Positions 38,179-46,635 of a stretch of 64,000 bases of DNA are shown piece by piece. The notes under the pieces are model-generated. The model made no database searches and was not told the DNA's origin. It saw nothing but the letters and a program-made list of their open reading frames with translations. Origin of the DNA: Burkholderia sp. WSM2230 (GTDB lineage: Bacteria; Pseudomonadota; Gammaproteobacteria; Burkholderiales; Burkholderiaceae); NCBI RefSeq assembly GCF_000472445.1, contig NZ_AXAJ01000006.1:248157-312156 (forward strand), read 5' to 3'. The translations under genes were made by a program, and so were the position numbers. Every line of letters starts with the position of its first letter. Within the stretch, counting starts at the first letter, position 1.

Positions 38179-38973
38179 ATGCAACTTCGCTTGTTGAAAA
38201 AGCTTTTCGCCGCCGCTTTGATCGGCGCTTCGTTCACCGCGGTCGCGGCTCACGCCGAAGACCTGCTGGATCAGGTCAAGCAGCGCGGCACGCTGCGCGT
38301 CGGCCTGGAAGGCACCTTCCCTCCGTTCAATTCGAAAGCGCCGTCGGGCGAGCTGGTCGGCTATGACGTCGACATCGCCAAGGCTGTCGCCGCGAAGCTC
38401 GGCGTGAAGCCGGAATTCGTCACGACCGAATGGAGCGGCATCATTGCGGGCCTGCAAGCCGGCAAGTTCGACGTGATCGTGAACCAGGTCGGCATTACGG
38501 ACGCGCGCAAGCAGGCGCTCGACTTCTCGCCGGCCTACACGTATTCCGCCGCGCAGTTGATCCAGCGTAAGGACGACACGCGCCAGTTCAAGTCGCTCGA
38601 CGATCTGAAGGGCAAGAAGCTCGGCGTCGGCCTCGGCACCAACTACATGGACATGGCGAAGTCCGTGCCGGGCATCGACGTGAAGACGTATCCAGGCGCG
38701 CCCGAATACCTGCGCGATCTCGCGGCCGGCCGTCTCGACGCGGCGCTCAACGACCGCCTGATGCTCGCCTACCTCCTCAAGAACTCGCAGTTGCCGCTGC
38801 GCACCGGCGCGAACGTCGGCGCGGGCAACCCGTCAGGCATTCCGTTCAGGAAGAACAACCCGAAATTCGCCAAAGCAATCGATGACGCGATGACGCAGCT
38901 CGAAGCCGACGGCACGTTCGCGAAGATTTCCGACAAGTGGTTCGGTATCGACGTGAGCAAGCCGATCAAATAA
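38179..38973 (+). CDS. Amino-acid ABC transporter substrate-binding protein (FliY/TcyJ-like)
   Basis: Periplasmic receptor of a polar amino-acid importer. 264-residue precursor with a Sec signal cleaved near AAHAED. The family 3 binding-protein signature is GYDVDIAKAVAAKLG. It resembles cystine and diaminopimelate receptors (TVEGTFPPF-type opening, here GLEGTFPPFNSK). The permease gene follows after 112 bp containing a hairpin, a common way to make more receptor than permease. The matching ATPase gene is not present. Ligand unproven. Confidence 0.88.
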   Translation: MQLRLLKKLFAAALIGASFTAVAAHAEDLLDQVKQRGTLRVGLEGTFPPFNSKAPSGELVGYDVDIAKAVAAKLGVKPEFVTTEWSGIIAGLQAGKFDVIVNQVGITDARKQALDFSPAYTYSAAQLIQRKDDTRQFKSLDDLKGKKLGVGLGTNYMDMAKSVPGIDVKTYPGAPEYLRDLAAGRLDAALNDRLMLAYLLKNSQLPLRTGANVGAGNPSGIPFRKNNPKFAKAIDDAMTQLEADGTFAKISDKWFGIDVSKPIK

Positions 38974-38991
38974 GCGGCTCGCGGTGAAACG

Positions 38992-39020
38992 AAGGGCGGC
39001 ATGCCTCGAATGCCGCCCTT
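38992..39020 (+). terminator. Hairpin between receptor and permease genes
   Basis: An 11-bp perfect stem (38992-39002 with 39010-39020) and 7-nt loop, followed by only a weak T run. It may partly end transcription or stabilise the receptor mRNA, lowering permease expression. Confidence 0.6.
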
Positions 39021-39085
39021 TGTACTTCTGCAGCACGCGCTCTCACTGACACTGTGCGCCTTGCGCGCCAACCCGAGCACCGCTC

Positions 39086-39745
39086 ATGTCCACCACTTCC
39101 CTGCTCGTCGAATCGCTTCCTGTGCTCGCGCAGGGCGCCGTCCTGACGGTCAAGTTCGCCGTTCTGTCGATGTTCTTCGGCCTGATCGCGGGCGGCGTGC
39201 TCGCGCTGATGGGTGTGAGCCACAGCCGCACACTGAACCGGCTCGCGCGTATCTACGTGAGCGTGATGCGCGGCACGCCGCTGCTCGTGCAGATCTTCGT
39301 GATCTACTACGGCTTGCCGAGCTTCGGCATTTCGCTCGAACCGACGCCGGCCGGCGTGATCGCGTTGTCGGCGAACGTGGCTGCGTATCTGTCGGAGAGC
39401 ATGCGCGGCGCGATTCTCGGCATACACCAGGGACAATGGCTCGCCGCCTACAGCCTCGGGCTCTCACGGCGGCAGACGCTGCGATACGTGATCGCGCCGC
39501 AGGCGCTGCGCATCGCTGTGCCGAGTCTGTCGAACAGTCTCATCAGCCTCATCAAGGACACGTCGCTCGTGTCGGTCATTACCGTGACGGAACTGCTGCG
39601 CAGTGCGCAGGAAATCATCGCGTCGACGTATCAGCCCTTGCCGCTTTACCTCGCAGCCGCCGCCGTCTATTGGGTGCTGTGCCAGATACTCGAGATGCTG
39701 CAACGCTGGTACGAACGGCGCCTCGCGTTGCCCTCACGGCACTGA
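39086..39745 (+). CDS. Amino-acid ABC transporter permease (HisM/TcyL-like)
   Basis: A 219-residue inner-membrane permease with five to six helices. The conserved loop is seen in AYLSESMRGAILGIHQGQWLAAYSLGLSRRQTLRYVIAPQALR, which binds the ATPase. The VSVMRGTPLLVQIFVIYYGLP segment is typical of polar amino-acid permeases. Partner of the receptor gene upstream. No ATP-binding gene follows; the next gene is on the other strand. Confidence 0.9.
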   Translation: MSTTSLLVESLPVLAQGAVLTVKFAVLSMFFGLIAGGVLALMGVSHSRTLNRLARIYVSVMRGTPLLVQIFVIYYGLPSFGISLEPTPAGVIALSANVAAYLSESMRGAILGIHQGQWLAAYSLGLSRRQTLRYVIAPQALRIAVPSLSNSLISLIKDTSLVSVITVTELLRSAQEIIASTYQPLPLYLAAAAVYWVLCQILEMLQRWYERRLALPSRH

Positions 39746-39845
39746 GCACGCGCGAGCGGCAGAGTCGGCCCGGCAGCGGATGCAGTGCCTGCCCTGCATT
39801 CCGCAGCCCGCGTAGTGGATCGCTCGTCACGAAAGGCAGGCCCGC

Positions 39846-40955
39846 TCACTCGCCCGCGAATTTGAGCCCTAGCGCCGCGCGCGCGGCATCGGCCATCGCG
39901 ATCATCTGCAGCGACCTGCTGTGCGGCATCAGCGGGCTTTCGAGCTGGCCCGCGCGGATCAGCTCGCAGAAATGCGCGGTCTCGTAGTTGAGGCCACCTC
40001 CTTCGAAGGGCTCATCGAGCTCGACCACGCGGCCGTCCGCATAGCGGATCGTCGCGCGCGACGGGTTCCACCACGGCTCGTGAATCGTTACGTGGCCGCC
40101 CTTCGCCATCAGCAGCGCGTCGCCCTTTCCGTGCAGGTCCAGGCCGCAAAAGAGCTGCGCGATGCCGCGCTCGTGCCGGCTGTTGAGACTCGCAAACGTA
40201 TCGACGCCAGTCGGTCCGAGCCGCCCCAGCGTTTGCACGTCGAGCGGCGCGCCGAGCCAGTCCACCGCAAGAAACATTTCGTAGATGCCGATATCGAGCA
40301 ACGCGCCGCCCGCGTGCTCGAACGACAGCGACGGGTGATCGTCGGGCACGCCGGGAACCGAGCAGCCGGCCCGCACGAGGCCCATTTCGCCGATCGGATC
40401 GTCATTCAGATGCGTGCGCAACTTTCTGTACAACGGATAAAACGGCGGCTTCATCGCCTCCATGAAGAGCCGTTGCGCGCCGCGCGCGGCGTCGAGCACG
40501 CGCTCGAGTTGCCGCCTGTTGATAGTCGCCGGCTTTTCGCACAGCACGTGCAGGCCGGCTTGCAGCGCGGCGACCGCATAATCGGCATGGCTGTCCTGCA
40601 TGGTGGCGACGTAGAGTGCGTCGATGCCGCTTGCCAGCAGCGCGTCGAAACTCGGAGCGCGCTGGACGCCGAACTCGTCGGCGAAAGCCTGGGTGGACTC
40701 GGGCCGCCGCGACCACAGCGCGGTGAGACGCGCGTCGGGCACATGTGCGAGGCCCTGCGCGAACCGCCGCGCAATGCGACCGGCGCCGACGATGCCCCAA
40801 CGGATAGGGTCGTCAGCAGTTTGCTGGGCGGCGGCTGTGTTGCCCGGTTTCGCGGCGAGCGTGGTGTTGCTCTCGTCGGCGGTTGCGCCGGCGGTCGGGT
40901 TAGGGGTTGGGGTGGCAGTTGTGCCGGCAGTCGGCTTGGCGGTTGTCACGATCAC
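39846..40955 (-). CDS. Gfo/Idh/MocA-family NAD(P)-dependent oxidoreductase
   Basis: A 369-residue dehydrogenase. The Rossmann motif GIVGAGRIARRFAQGL begins near residue 54, followed by the EKPATI motif of the family in HVLCEKPATINRRQLE and the catalytic-region DIGIYEMFLAVDWLGAP. Substrates are usually sugars, inositols or dihydrodiols; trans-1,2-dihydrobenzene-diol dehydrogenases are similar in length, but no substrate can be fixed. The first 50 residues are a Thr/Pro/Ala-rich low-complexity extension without a signal character, which is unusual. Confidence 0.87.
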   Translation of the reverse strand: MIVTTAKPTAGTTATPTPNPTAGATADESNTTLAAKPGNTAAAQQTADDPIRWGIVGAGRIARRFAQGLAHVPDARLTALWSRRPESTQAFADEFGVQRAPSFDALLASGIDALYVATMQDSHADYAVAALQAGLHVLCEKPATINRRQLERVLDAARGAQRLFMEAMKPPFYPLYRKLRTHLNDDPIGEMGLVRAGCSVPGVPDDHPSLSFEHAGGALLDIGIYEMFLAVDWLGAPLDVQTLGRLGPTGVDTFASLNSRHERGIAQLFCGLDLHGKGDALLMAKGGHVTIHEPWWNPSRATIRYADGRVVELDEPFEGGGLNYETAHFCELIRAGQLESPLMPHSRSLQMIAMADAARAALGLKFAGE

Positions 40956-41177
40956 ACGGCGTCCATGCGGTTAACGGGAACCGCCATTGTCGCGCATGTG
41001 GCGCATGTGCCGCATGGAGGGCATCTGCGCCGTTTGCTCCATTTGCGCCAGACGCGCCACCTATTGCGTGCCCCGCCGAATCACAACCGCAAAAATCCCA
41101 CGCCACTATGCGAACACACAGCAGCGCCGAGCCCCTGCCCCGCGCCGCGCCGCGCTCTCCAGCGTGCGGGCCGCTCG

Positions 41178-41906
41178 TCAGCCGCGCGCGGGCGGAATCG
41201 GCGGCGCGGCGGCGAAGGTGCCGGCGATCTCCTCGGTCGTGGAGTCGATCATCGCCATCGACGCGAGTTCGGCTTCTTTCGGGTCGCGCCGCTCGATCGC
41301 CTCGACCACGCGCCGATGCGAGTTCACCGCCGATTCCCACATGCCCTCTCGAGCGGTAACGATCGGATTGCCCGTCGACAGCGCGCCGCGAATGATCGCC
41401 GCCATCTGCTTGAAGAACTGGTTGCCGCTCGCCACGACGATGCGCGTATGAAACAGCTCGTCGGCTTCCTGATAACCCGCCTCGTCCGGATGGATCACGC
41501 GGAACGCCTCGAACGCATCGCGCACCGCCGCGATGTCGGCCGCGCTACCCCGGGAAGCGGCCTGCGCCGACGCACGCGGTTCGATCAGAATGCGAAACTC
41601 GATGACGTCGCGCAGAAACAGCGGATCGGGCTTCGCGCGAAAACGCCAGTTCACGACGTCCTCGTCGATCATGCGCCAGTCGCTCATTGGACGGATGCGG
41701 GTGCCGATCTTCGGGCGCACGTCGAGCATGTCGCGCGCGAGCAGCATCGAGAGCGCCTCGCGCATGACGGTGCGGCTCACGTCGAACTCTTTCGACAGCA
41801 CGTCTTGCGGCGGCAGTATCGCGCCGTATTTCTCCTCGACGATCCCTGTGACGAGGCCATCCATCACCTTGCTCACCAGCGATCGATCCTTGTTTGCCTG
41901 TTCCAT
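41178..41906 (-). CDS. GntR-family (FadR subfamily) transcriptional regulator
   Basis: A 242-residue regulator with an N-terminal winged helix (YGAILPPQDVLSKEFDVSRTVMREALSMLLARDMLDV) and a C-terminal FCD ligand domain with the metal-binding Asp/His residues (DELFHTRIVVASGNQF and NSHRRVVEAIERRD). The ATG at 41906 has a purine-rich GGGAGAGGG upstream; 30 codons upstream in frame are rejected. This subfamily usually responds to sugar acids or galactonate-like ligands. It lies 222 bp upstream of the oxidoreductase on the same strand; a functional link is possible but not shown. Confidence 0.88.
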   Translation of the reverse strand: MEQANKDRSLVSKVMDGLVTGIVEEKYGAILPPQDVLSKEFDVSRTVMREALSMLLARDMLDVRPKIGTRIRPMSDWRMIDEDVVNWRFRAKPDPLFLRDVIEFRILIEPRASAQAASRGSAADIAAVRDAFEAFRVIHPDEAGYQEADELFHTRIVVASGNQFFKQMAAIIRGALSTGNPIVTAREGMWESAVNSHRRVVEAIERRDPKEAELASMAMIDSTTEEIAGTFAAAPPIPPARG

Positions 41907-42200
41907 GACCCTCTCCCCGAAGCGGTGTTCGCCCCCGCGTAGCCTGTTGATAAACCGCCCTTTTGTGTGTTTTATCGTCGCGTGGTGTTCATCCACGATA
42001 CGTTGCTAGCTTCACAACCGTTACGCCAGTTGGGACACTTCCTGACAGGGTTATCCCTCTGAAGAATTGTTTCTTCCGTGTAACGCGATACGTCCCCGCG
42101 GACCGTAAGTTTGCGTGTCAAGCATGCCTGCCGCGCGGACTTTGCATCGTGCGAAGACGCACGTAGCAGGTCAAATTGTCTGAACCGAACACGACGCCGG
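41907..42200. other. Intergenic region upstream of the GntR gene, no gene seen
   Basis: Contains an imperfect hairpin GTGG...CCAC near 41980-41996 and moderately AT-rich sequence that may be the GntR promoter. None of the three minus-strand frames continues the flavin-reductase sequence found just to the right. Confidence 0.4.
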
Positions 42201-42422
42201 TCAATCGTGACTTGCCGCAAGAGCCGGGCCCGCACCCGAACACGGCGCGACGCATGAGTGAGTCCGGCATGAAGCGTTCGGCGTCATCGCATGCAGGCGC
42301 TCGCCGCTGCCCGTCGAGATCACAACTACGCCGGTCGCGAAGCGGCCTAACGCATGGCGAAAGCGCCGCTCGTCGAATGCGGCTGCATTGGGCCCGTCAA
42401 TCCGCAGTGCCTGAGCGTGCAT
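42201..42422 (-). pseudogene. Truncated flavin reductase-domain gene (N-terminal remnant)
   Basis: The first 50 residues or so match the start of flavin reductase-like split-barrel proteins (FDERRFRHALGRFATGVVVIST ... HAMTPNA corresponds to the family pattern FRxALGxFxTGVxVVTT ... GMTxNA). After that the frame changes to unrelated Cys/Ser-rich sequence and stops at 42201; intact relatives are about 160-200 residues. Neither of the other frames downstream restores the family motifs, so it looks like a 3' deletion rather than a single frameshift. It retains a good GAGGAG site inside the end of the upstream methyltransferase gene, showing it was once coupled to it. Confidence 0.72.
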
Positions 42423-43266
42423 GGCCGCTCTCCTCGTCGAGGCGATACGCGGCAAGCGGCTTGTGCGCGATGAAGTGGAACCACCACGCGTCGCTCACGT
42501 CGACGTCGTCGCCAATACGGTTGCCCGCGCAACTATCGAACACCGCATCGCATTGCAAGCCGACCTGCGCCAGTTGCCGGCGCTGTTCGCCAAGCGTTGT
42601 GTAGACGATCACAATGCCGAAGTTGTGAGCCGCCGCAGTCTTGACCGAGTAGCCACCGTAGTCGCGATTGAGCTTGACGTTGCGCACGTAATTGAGCGAG
42701 CCGAGTTGGAAGCGGCGCATTGAACGCAGCGTGCGCCAGCCGAGCTTGAGCGGATTGAACGTGAACTGCGGCAGCAGTTGCCAGATATTCTCGCGATAGC
42801 CGGGGCCGCCGCGATTATGCGACGAGAAGAACACATAGCCGCCTGGCCGCACCACGCGATACATTTCCTCGAGGATCTTCACGCGATCGTCGTAGTCCAC
42901 GCAGTCGATGCCGTTCCAGCTGAACGCGGCGAGCCCGTAGTGATCGGACGGAAGTTCGGACATATCGCGCGCATCCATGTGCCGCAAATCGCGGCCCGGG
43001 TAGCGCGATCTCGCCATCTGCAGCAGCTTCGGGGTGTAGTCGACGCCGGTGTAGTCGTTCGAGATGGCGAGCATGAGCGGAATCGTGCGGCCGGTGCCAA
43101 TGCCGATGTCGAGCAGCGGCGCTTGCGAACAGCGCGGTGCGAGCCACTCAAAAGCGGCCTCTTCGCCTGCGTCGGAAAACGTTTTGTCGGCCGTGAAAAC
43201 GCGCGCCGCGTCGCGAGAATTCCACGCCACGCGATTGATGCGGTCCAGCTCGGATTGACTATTCAC
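42397..43266 (-). CDS. SAM-dependent methyltransferase
   Basis: A 289-residue class I methyltransferase. Motif I is LLDIGIGTGRTIPLM; the acidic motif II residue follows in TGVDYTPKLLQMAR; motif IV is AAFSWNGIDCVDYDD. A C-terminal extension of about 130 residues follows the Rossmann core and ends in a Trp/His-rich part. The GTG at 43266 with GGAGG upstream is the best start. By position in the glycan cluster it may methylate a sugar or intermediate, but the acceptor is unknown. The remnant of a flavin reductase overlaps its end by 26 nt. Confidence 0.82.
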   Translation of the reverse strand: MNSQSELDRINRVAWNSRDAARVFTADKTFSDAGEEAAFEWLAPRCSQAPLLDIGIGTGRTIPLMLAISNDYTGVDYTPKLLQMARSRYPGRDLRHMDARDMSELPSDHYGLAAFSWNGIDCVDYDDRVKILEEMYRVVRPGGYVFFSSHNRGGPGYRENIWQLLPQFTFNPLKLGWRTLRSMRRFQLGSLNYVRNVKLNRDYGGYSVKTAAAHNFGIVIVYTTLGEQRRQLAQVGLQCDAVFDSCAGNRIGDDVDVSDAWWFHFIAHKPLAAYRLDEESGHARSGTAD

Positions 43267-43396
43267 GGCACGCCTCCGGCGCAAAGAAAGCGCGCCGCGC
43301 ATGGATGAAGATCGGCTCGCCCAGCGGCGCGCTGGCAAGCAGAGAGGAACAGTGCGCAGCGTCGCGCCATGCGTGACACGCCGCGCCACGATGCCA

Positions 43397-45304
43397 TCAG
43401 GCTTCCCCGGATAAACGAAACGCGCGCGCGTGCCTCGCAAGCCACTGCGCAGCGCGCACACGGCGGCCGCCACGATCTTCCGCTGCCAAGCCGCCCGCGT
43501 CGCCTGCCGCGGCGCCGGGCTTCTCGCCGAACTGACTTCGATAGAAGCTCTCGAAATACGACATCACGTTTTCCTGCGCGCTGGCGGACAGAATCGCATG
43601 ATCGGTGTGCTCGCAAAACGACACGCGCACGCGGCGCAGACGCCGTAAGCGAGTGCCACGGACTCCGAAATACTTCTCGAGCTCCTCGACACCGTCGTCG
43701 AATACGCCGTACAGCAGCCGCGTTTCGACACCGCGCGCATCCAGCGCCGCGAATGGACGCCGCTCCTCGCTCGCGCCGAGTTCCAGGCCGCTCATGCGCT
43801 CGACGCGGTCGGCAAGCGTCGCGCGCATACGCGACGCAAAACGGACAGCCAGTTCGCGCACGACCGGCCAGCCGCCCGTCTGCCCTTTGACCACACGCAG
43901 CCACTTGTGCGGCTCGCACATCGAGCGCAGATAGCTGCGCGTCGAGCCGATCGCCGCAACCCGCACGGTCGGCTTGCCGTGTTCGTCGCAGATGTTGCGC
44001 CACGTGAATTTCTGCAGATTGACGAGGACCGCACCGGTCACCGCGGGTTCGCGCGATGCCGCATAGAGACCGACGTAAGCGCCCGCGCAGATGCCGAGCA
44101 GCACGACGCCGGCATGGCCGCGCGCCGCGAGCCAGCGCGCGGCGCAGGCCGCGTCGTGGGCGCCGTCCTGCGCATAGAGCGCATCGAGCGTGACGGCGTC
44201 GAGCGAAGGCTGGCTGTCGCCCAGTCCGCCGAGATCGACGCGCAGCGAGGCGATGCCTTGCCGCGCGAGACGCCGCGCGAAGCGCACGCTGAGTCGCGCG
44301 TTGCCGATTCTGGATACGGCACCCGTGTTGACCATCAGCACCGCGGGCGCGAGCGCACCGCTCGCCGCCGCGCTCTGTGCGCCAGGTGCGTTAGGCGCGC
44401 AGTAGATGCCGAACATCCTCCCGCCGTCGATGCACACCGGCGTTTCGGTCACGCCCGCCTCGACCGTGTGCGAGGGTGGATCGTCAGCGTCGATGACGGC
44501 TGTGCCCGCGTGCAGCGCAGGTGCAGCAACATCGTTTGATTGCGCTGCCAGCCAGTTCTCGACCAACCCGAACGCCGCATGCGGAACCTCGCTGTCGAGC
44601 GATTCCATCATGAACTTGCTGTACTCGTCGAAGCCCTGTCGCTCGACCGCGATGCCCTGCTCGCGATAATGCGCAGCAAGCGCATCCGCGCGCGTGGGGT
44701 CGAGCGAATCGAGTATCAAAACGCGCCTCGCGGGCGCCGGCGCATCGCGGCGCAGATCGACGGCGCGCAAACTGTCGAGCGTGTCGCGATAGAGGCGAAA
44801 GCCGTACGCCTCGACGAACTCGTCGGTGTCGGGCTCGGGTGTGCAATCCATCGCTGCAGGCATCGAAAGCCATTGACGATACCCGGCGCGCAACTCGCGC
44901 TGATAGTTCTTGCCGGAGAGCACCGGCGACAGCAAAACCAGCCCGTCGACCTCGCCCAGTTCCTGAGCGGCGAGTGCGGCGAGCGTGGCGCCGAGCCGCA
45001 AACCGCACAAGCTCACGCGTTCGACGCCTCGCGAGTGCCGCAGCAGCGCCACGGCCTGCCTGATGCTGTCGATCCACGCGCGCCAGCGGCCCGGCTCGCT
45101 CGCGTAACCCGCGGAGTCGCCCGTGCCCGGATAGTCGAAGCGCAGCACCGCGATGCCGCGCGCGGCGAGGCGCTCGGCCAGCCGCCGCATGCCACGATAG
45201 GTGCAGAGCGCGTCGTAGCCGAACGGGTAGCACAGCACCACGCCGTGCGGCCCGGCTGCCGGATGCAACCAGCCGAACTGGCCATCGAAGACTACGGGCC
45301 TCAC
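43397..45304 (-). CDS. Double alpha/beta-hydrolase domain protein with altered nucleophile elbows
   Basis: A 635-residue protein made of two alpha/beta-hydrolase domains. Domain 1 (about 1-255) has RFDYPGTGDSAG and an elbow CGLRLGATLAA, with Arg103 where Ser normally sits. Domain 2 (about 290-590) has RVDLGGLGDS and an elbow LLGICAGAYVG with Cys406, an Asp pair at 536-537 and His569 in EHTDHAIL, a possible Cys-Asp-His triad as in dienelactone hydrolase. The sequence recalls the hydrolases that accompany exosortase/EPS loci. GTG at 45304 behind GAGGAG is preferred over a GTG at 45376. Substrate unknown; esterase action on an acylated glycan is a guess. Confidence 0.78.
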   Translation of the reverse strand: MRPVVFDGQFGWLHPAAGPHGVVLCYPFGYDALCTYRGMRRLAERLAARGIAVLRFDYPGTGDSAGYASEPGRWRAWIDSIRQAVALLRHSRGVERVSLCGLRLGATLAALAAQELGEVDGLVLLSPVLSGKNYQRELRAGYRQWLSMPAAMDCTPEPDTDEFVEAYGFRLYRDTLDSLRAVDLRRDAPAPARRVLILDSLDPTRADALAAHYREQGIAVERQGFDEYSKFMMESLDSEVPHAAFGLVENWLAAQSNDVAAPALHAGTAVIDADDPPSHTVEAGVTETPVCIDGGRMFGIYCAPNAPGAQSAAASGALAPAVLMVNTGAVSRIGNARLSVRFARRLARQGIASLRVDLGGLGDSQPSLDAVTLDALYAQDGAHDAACAARWLAARGHAGVVLLGICAGAYVGLYAASREPAVTGAVLVNLQKFTWRNICDEHGKPTVRVAAIGSTRSYLRSMCEPHKWLRVVKGQTGGWPVVRELAVRFASRMRATLADRVERMSGLELGASEERRPFAALDARGVETRLLYGVFDDGVEELEKYFGVRGTRLRRLRRVRVSFCEHTDHAILSASAQENVMSYFESFYRSQFGEKPGAAAGDAGGLAAEDRGGRRVRAAQWLARHARAFRLSGEA

Positions 45305-45437
45305 GCTACGCTCCTCACAGGTCTCCTTTCGGGCATTAGAGCAAAGCCCGCCCCTCGCCTCTGTACGCCCCGCCACATTGGCCCGGGCTCATGCAAGAGC
45401 CACGCGCGGCGCGAACTGATGGTAAGCGACGCCCGGC

Positions 45438-46451
45438 TCAACCGCCGGGCGGCGTGCGCGGCGCAAGCGTCGAGCGCGTGGCAAGCAGCAGGTGATAAAG
45501 AAAGCGTGCACGCAGCCGGTCGCGCAACGCGTAATGCTTCGACAGCAGCACACGCCACGCGGCCCGCGCCTCGCCGGCCCGCGCATAGGCGGAAGCGGCG
45601 CGCGGCGCGACGCGGCGCAGCGCATCGTCGCGCGCGGCCCGCGCGGCAGCCGGAACATCGCTTTCCCACAGTTGCGCGAAGGCGTGCATCGCCGGCAAAG
45701 CATGAGTCGAGATCGACAAGGCGGTCTCGCGCGAAACCGAAACGAACTCGTCGACGAAACACACCCCGGCCGCCGCCACGCACAGCCGCAAGCCGAAATC
45801 GAAATCGCAGGCCTCGCCCACTTCCGCCGCGAGCCGGTAGCCGACGCGCCGCGCGGCCAGCGTATCGACGAGGTAGCCGTTGTTCGGGAACATCTGATCG
45901 ATGCCCGCGAGCGCGGGCACGGCTAGCCTTCCCGCGCGCCCAGGCACGCGGCGGTAGTCGCGATTGAGCCGCACGGTGGCGTCGGGACGCGGCGTGCCGT
46001 CGTCGGCGATCACGCGTTGCTTGCCGAATGCGGCGGTCAGATCCGGATGCGCCTGCCAGCACGCAGCGAGCGTGGCCAGTGCATGCGGCTCGAGCAGATC
46101 GTCGTCGTGCAGCAGCATGAGCCGCGCGCCGCGTGCGCGCGCGAACAGTCGGTTGACGTTGCTCGCCTGGCCGAGCCGCGGCAAATTGCGCTCGTAGCGC
46201 ACAGGATGCTTTGCGCCCACGCGCCAGCGTTTGACGGCCTGCTCCGTGCGGTCGTCGCTCGAGTCGTCGCCGATCACGATTTCGAACTCGCCGTAAGTCA
46301 GCGCCTCGCAGCTTCGAATGGCCTCTTCGATCAGGCGAGGCCGATTGCAGGTCGGAATGCAGATCGAGATGAGCTGCGCGTTCAATTCGTTCGATTCGGT
46401 CACGCTGTCCTCGCGATGCTCATTGCCCGGCCCTGTGCGATCCATGCTCAT
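45438..46451 (-). CDS. Family 2 glycosyltransferase
   Basis: A 337-residue cytoplasmic GT-A fold transferase. The opening ISICIPTCNRPRLIEEAIRS and IVIGDDSSDD bind the nucleotide; the metal-binding DXD is in LMLLHDDDLLEPHAL. The C-terminal third is Arg/Ala-rich and helical. No membrane helices. An internal GTG at 46403 with GAGGAC upstream is a possible true start. Part of the polysaccharide cluster; donor and acceptor sugars cannot be read from sequence. Confidence 0.87.
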   Translation of the reverse strand: MSMDRTGPGNEHREDSVTESNELNAQLISICIPTCNRPRLIEEAIRSCEALTYGEFEIVIGDDSSDDRTEQAVKRWRVGAKHPVRYERNLPRLGQASNVNRLFARARGARLMLLHDDDLLEPHALATLAACWQAHPDLTAAFGKQRVIADDGTPRPDATVRLNRDYRRVPGRAGRLAVPALAGIDQMFPNNGYLVDTLAARRVGYRLAAEVGEACDFDFGLRLCVAAAGVCFVDEFVSVSRETALSISTHALPAMHAFAQLWESDVPAAARAARDDALRRVAPRAASAYARAGEARAAWRVLLSKHYALRDRLRARFLYHLLLATRSTLAPRTPPGG

Positions 46452-46635
46452 TTAACCGCGGCGGATAACGCCTATCTGTACGGCCACCCACACAGGCAAC
46501 CGGCACATACGTGCACTATCGATGCCTGCGACGAGTGCACGCCAGCGTGGCGGGCGCACTCTGGGGTGCGGCCGCGCAGGGGCAGCGCCTGCACGGACCA
46601 CACCATTGCACGACATTCCCGCCGGACAGCGCACC

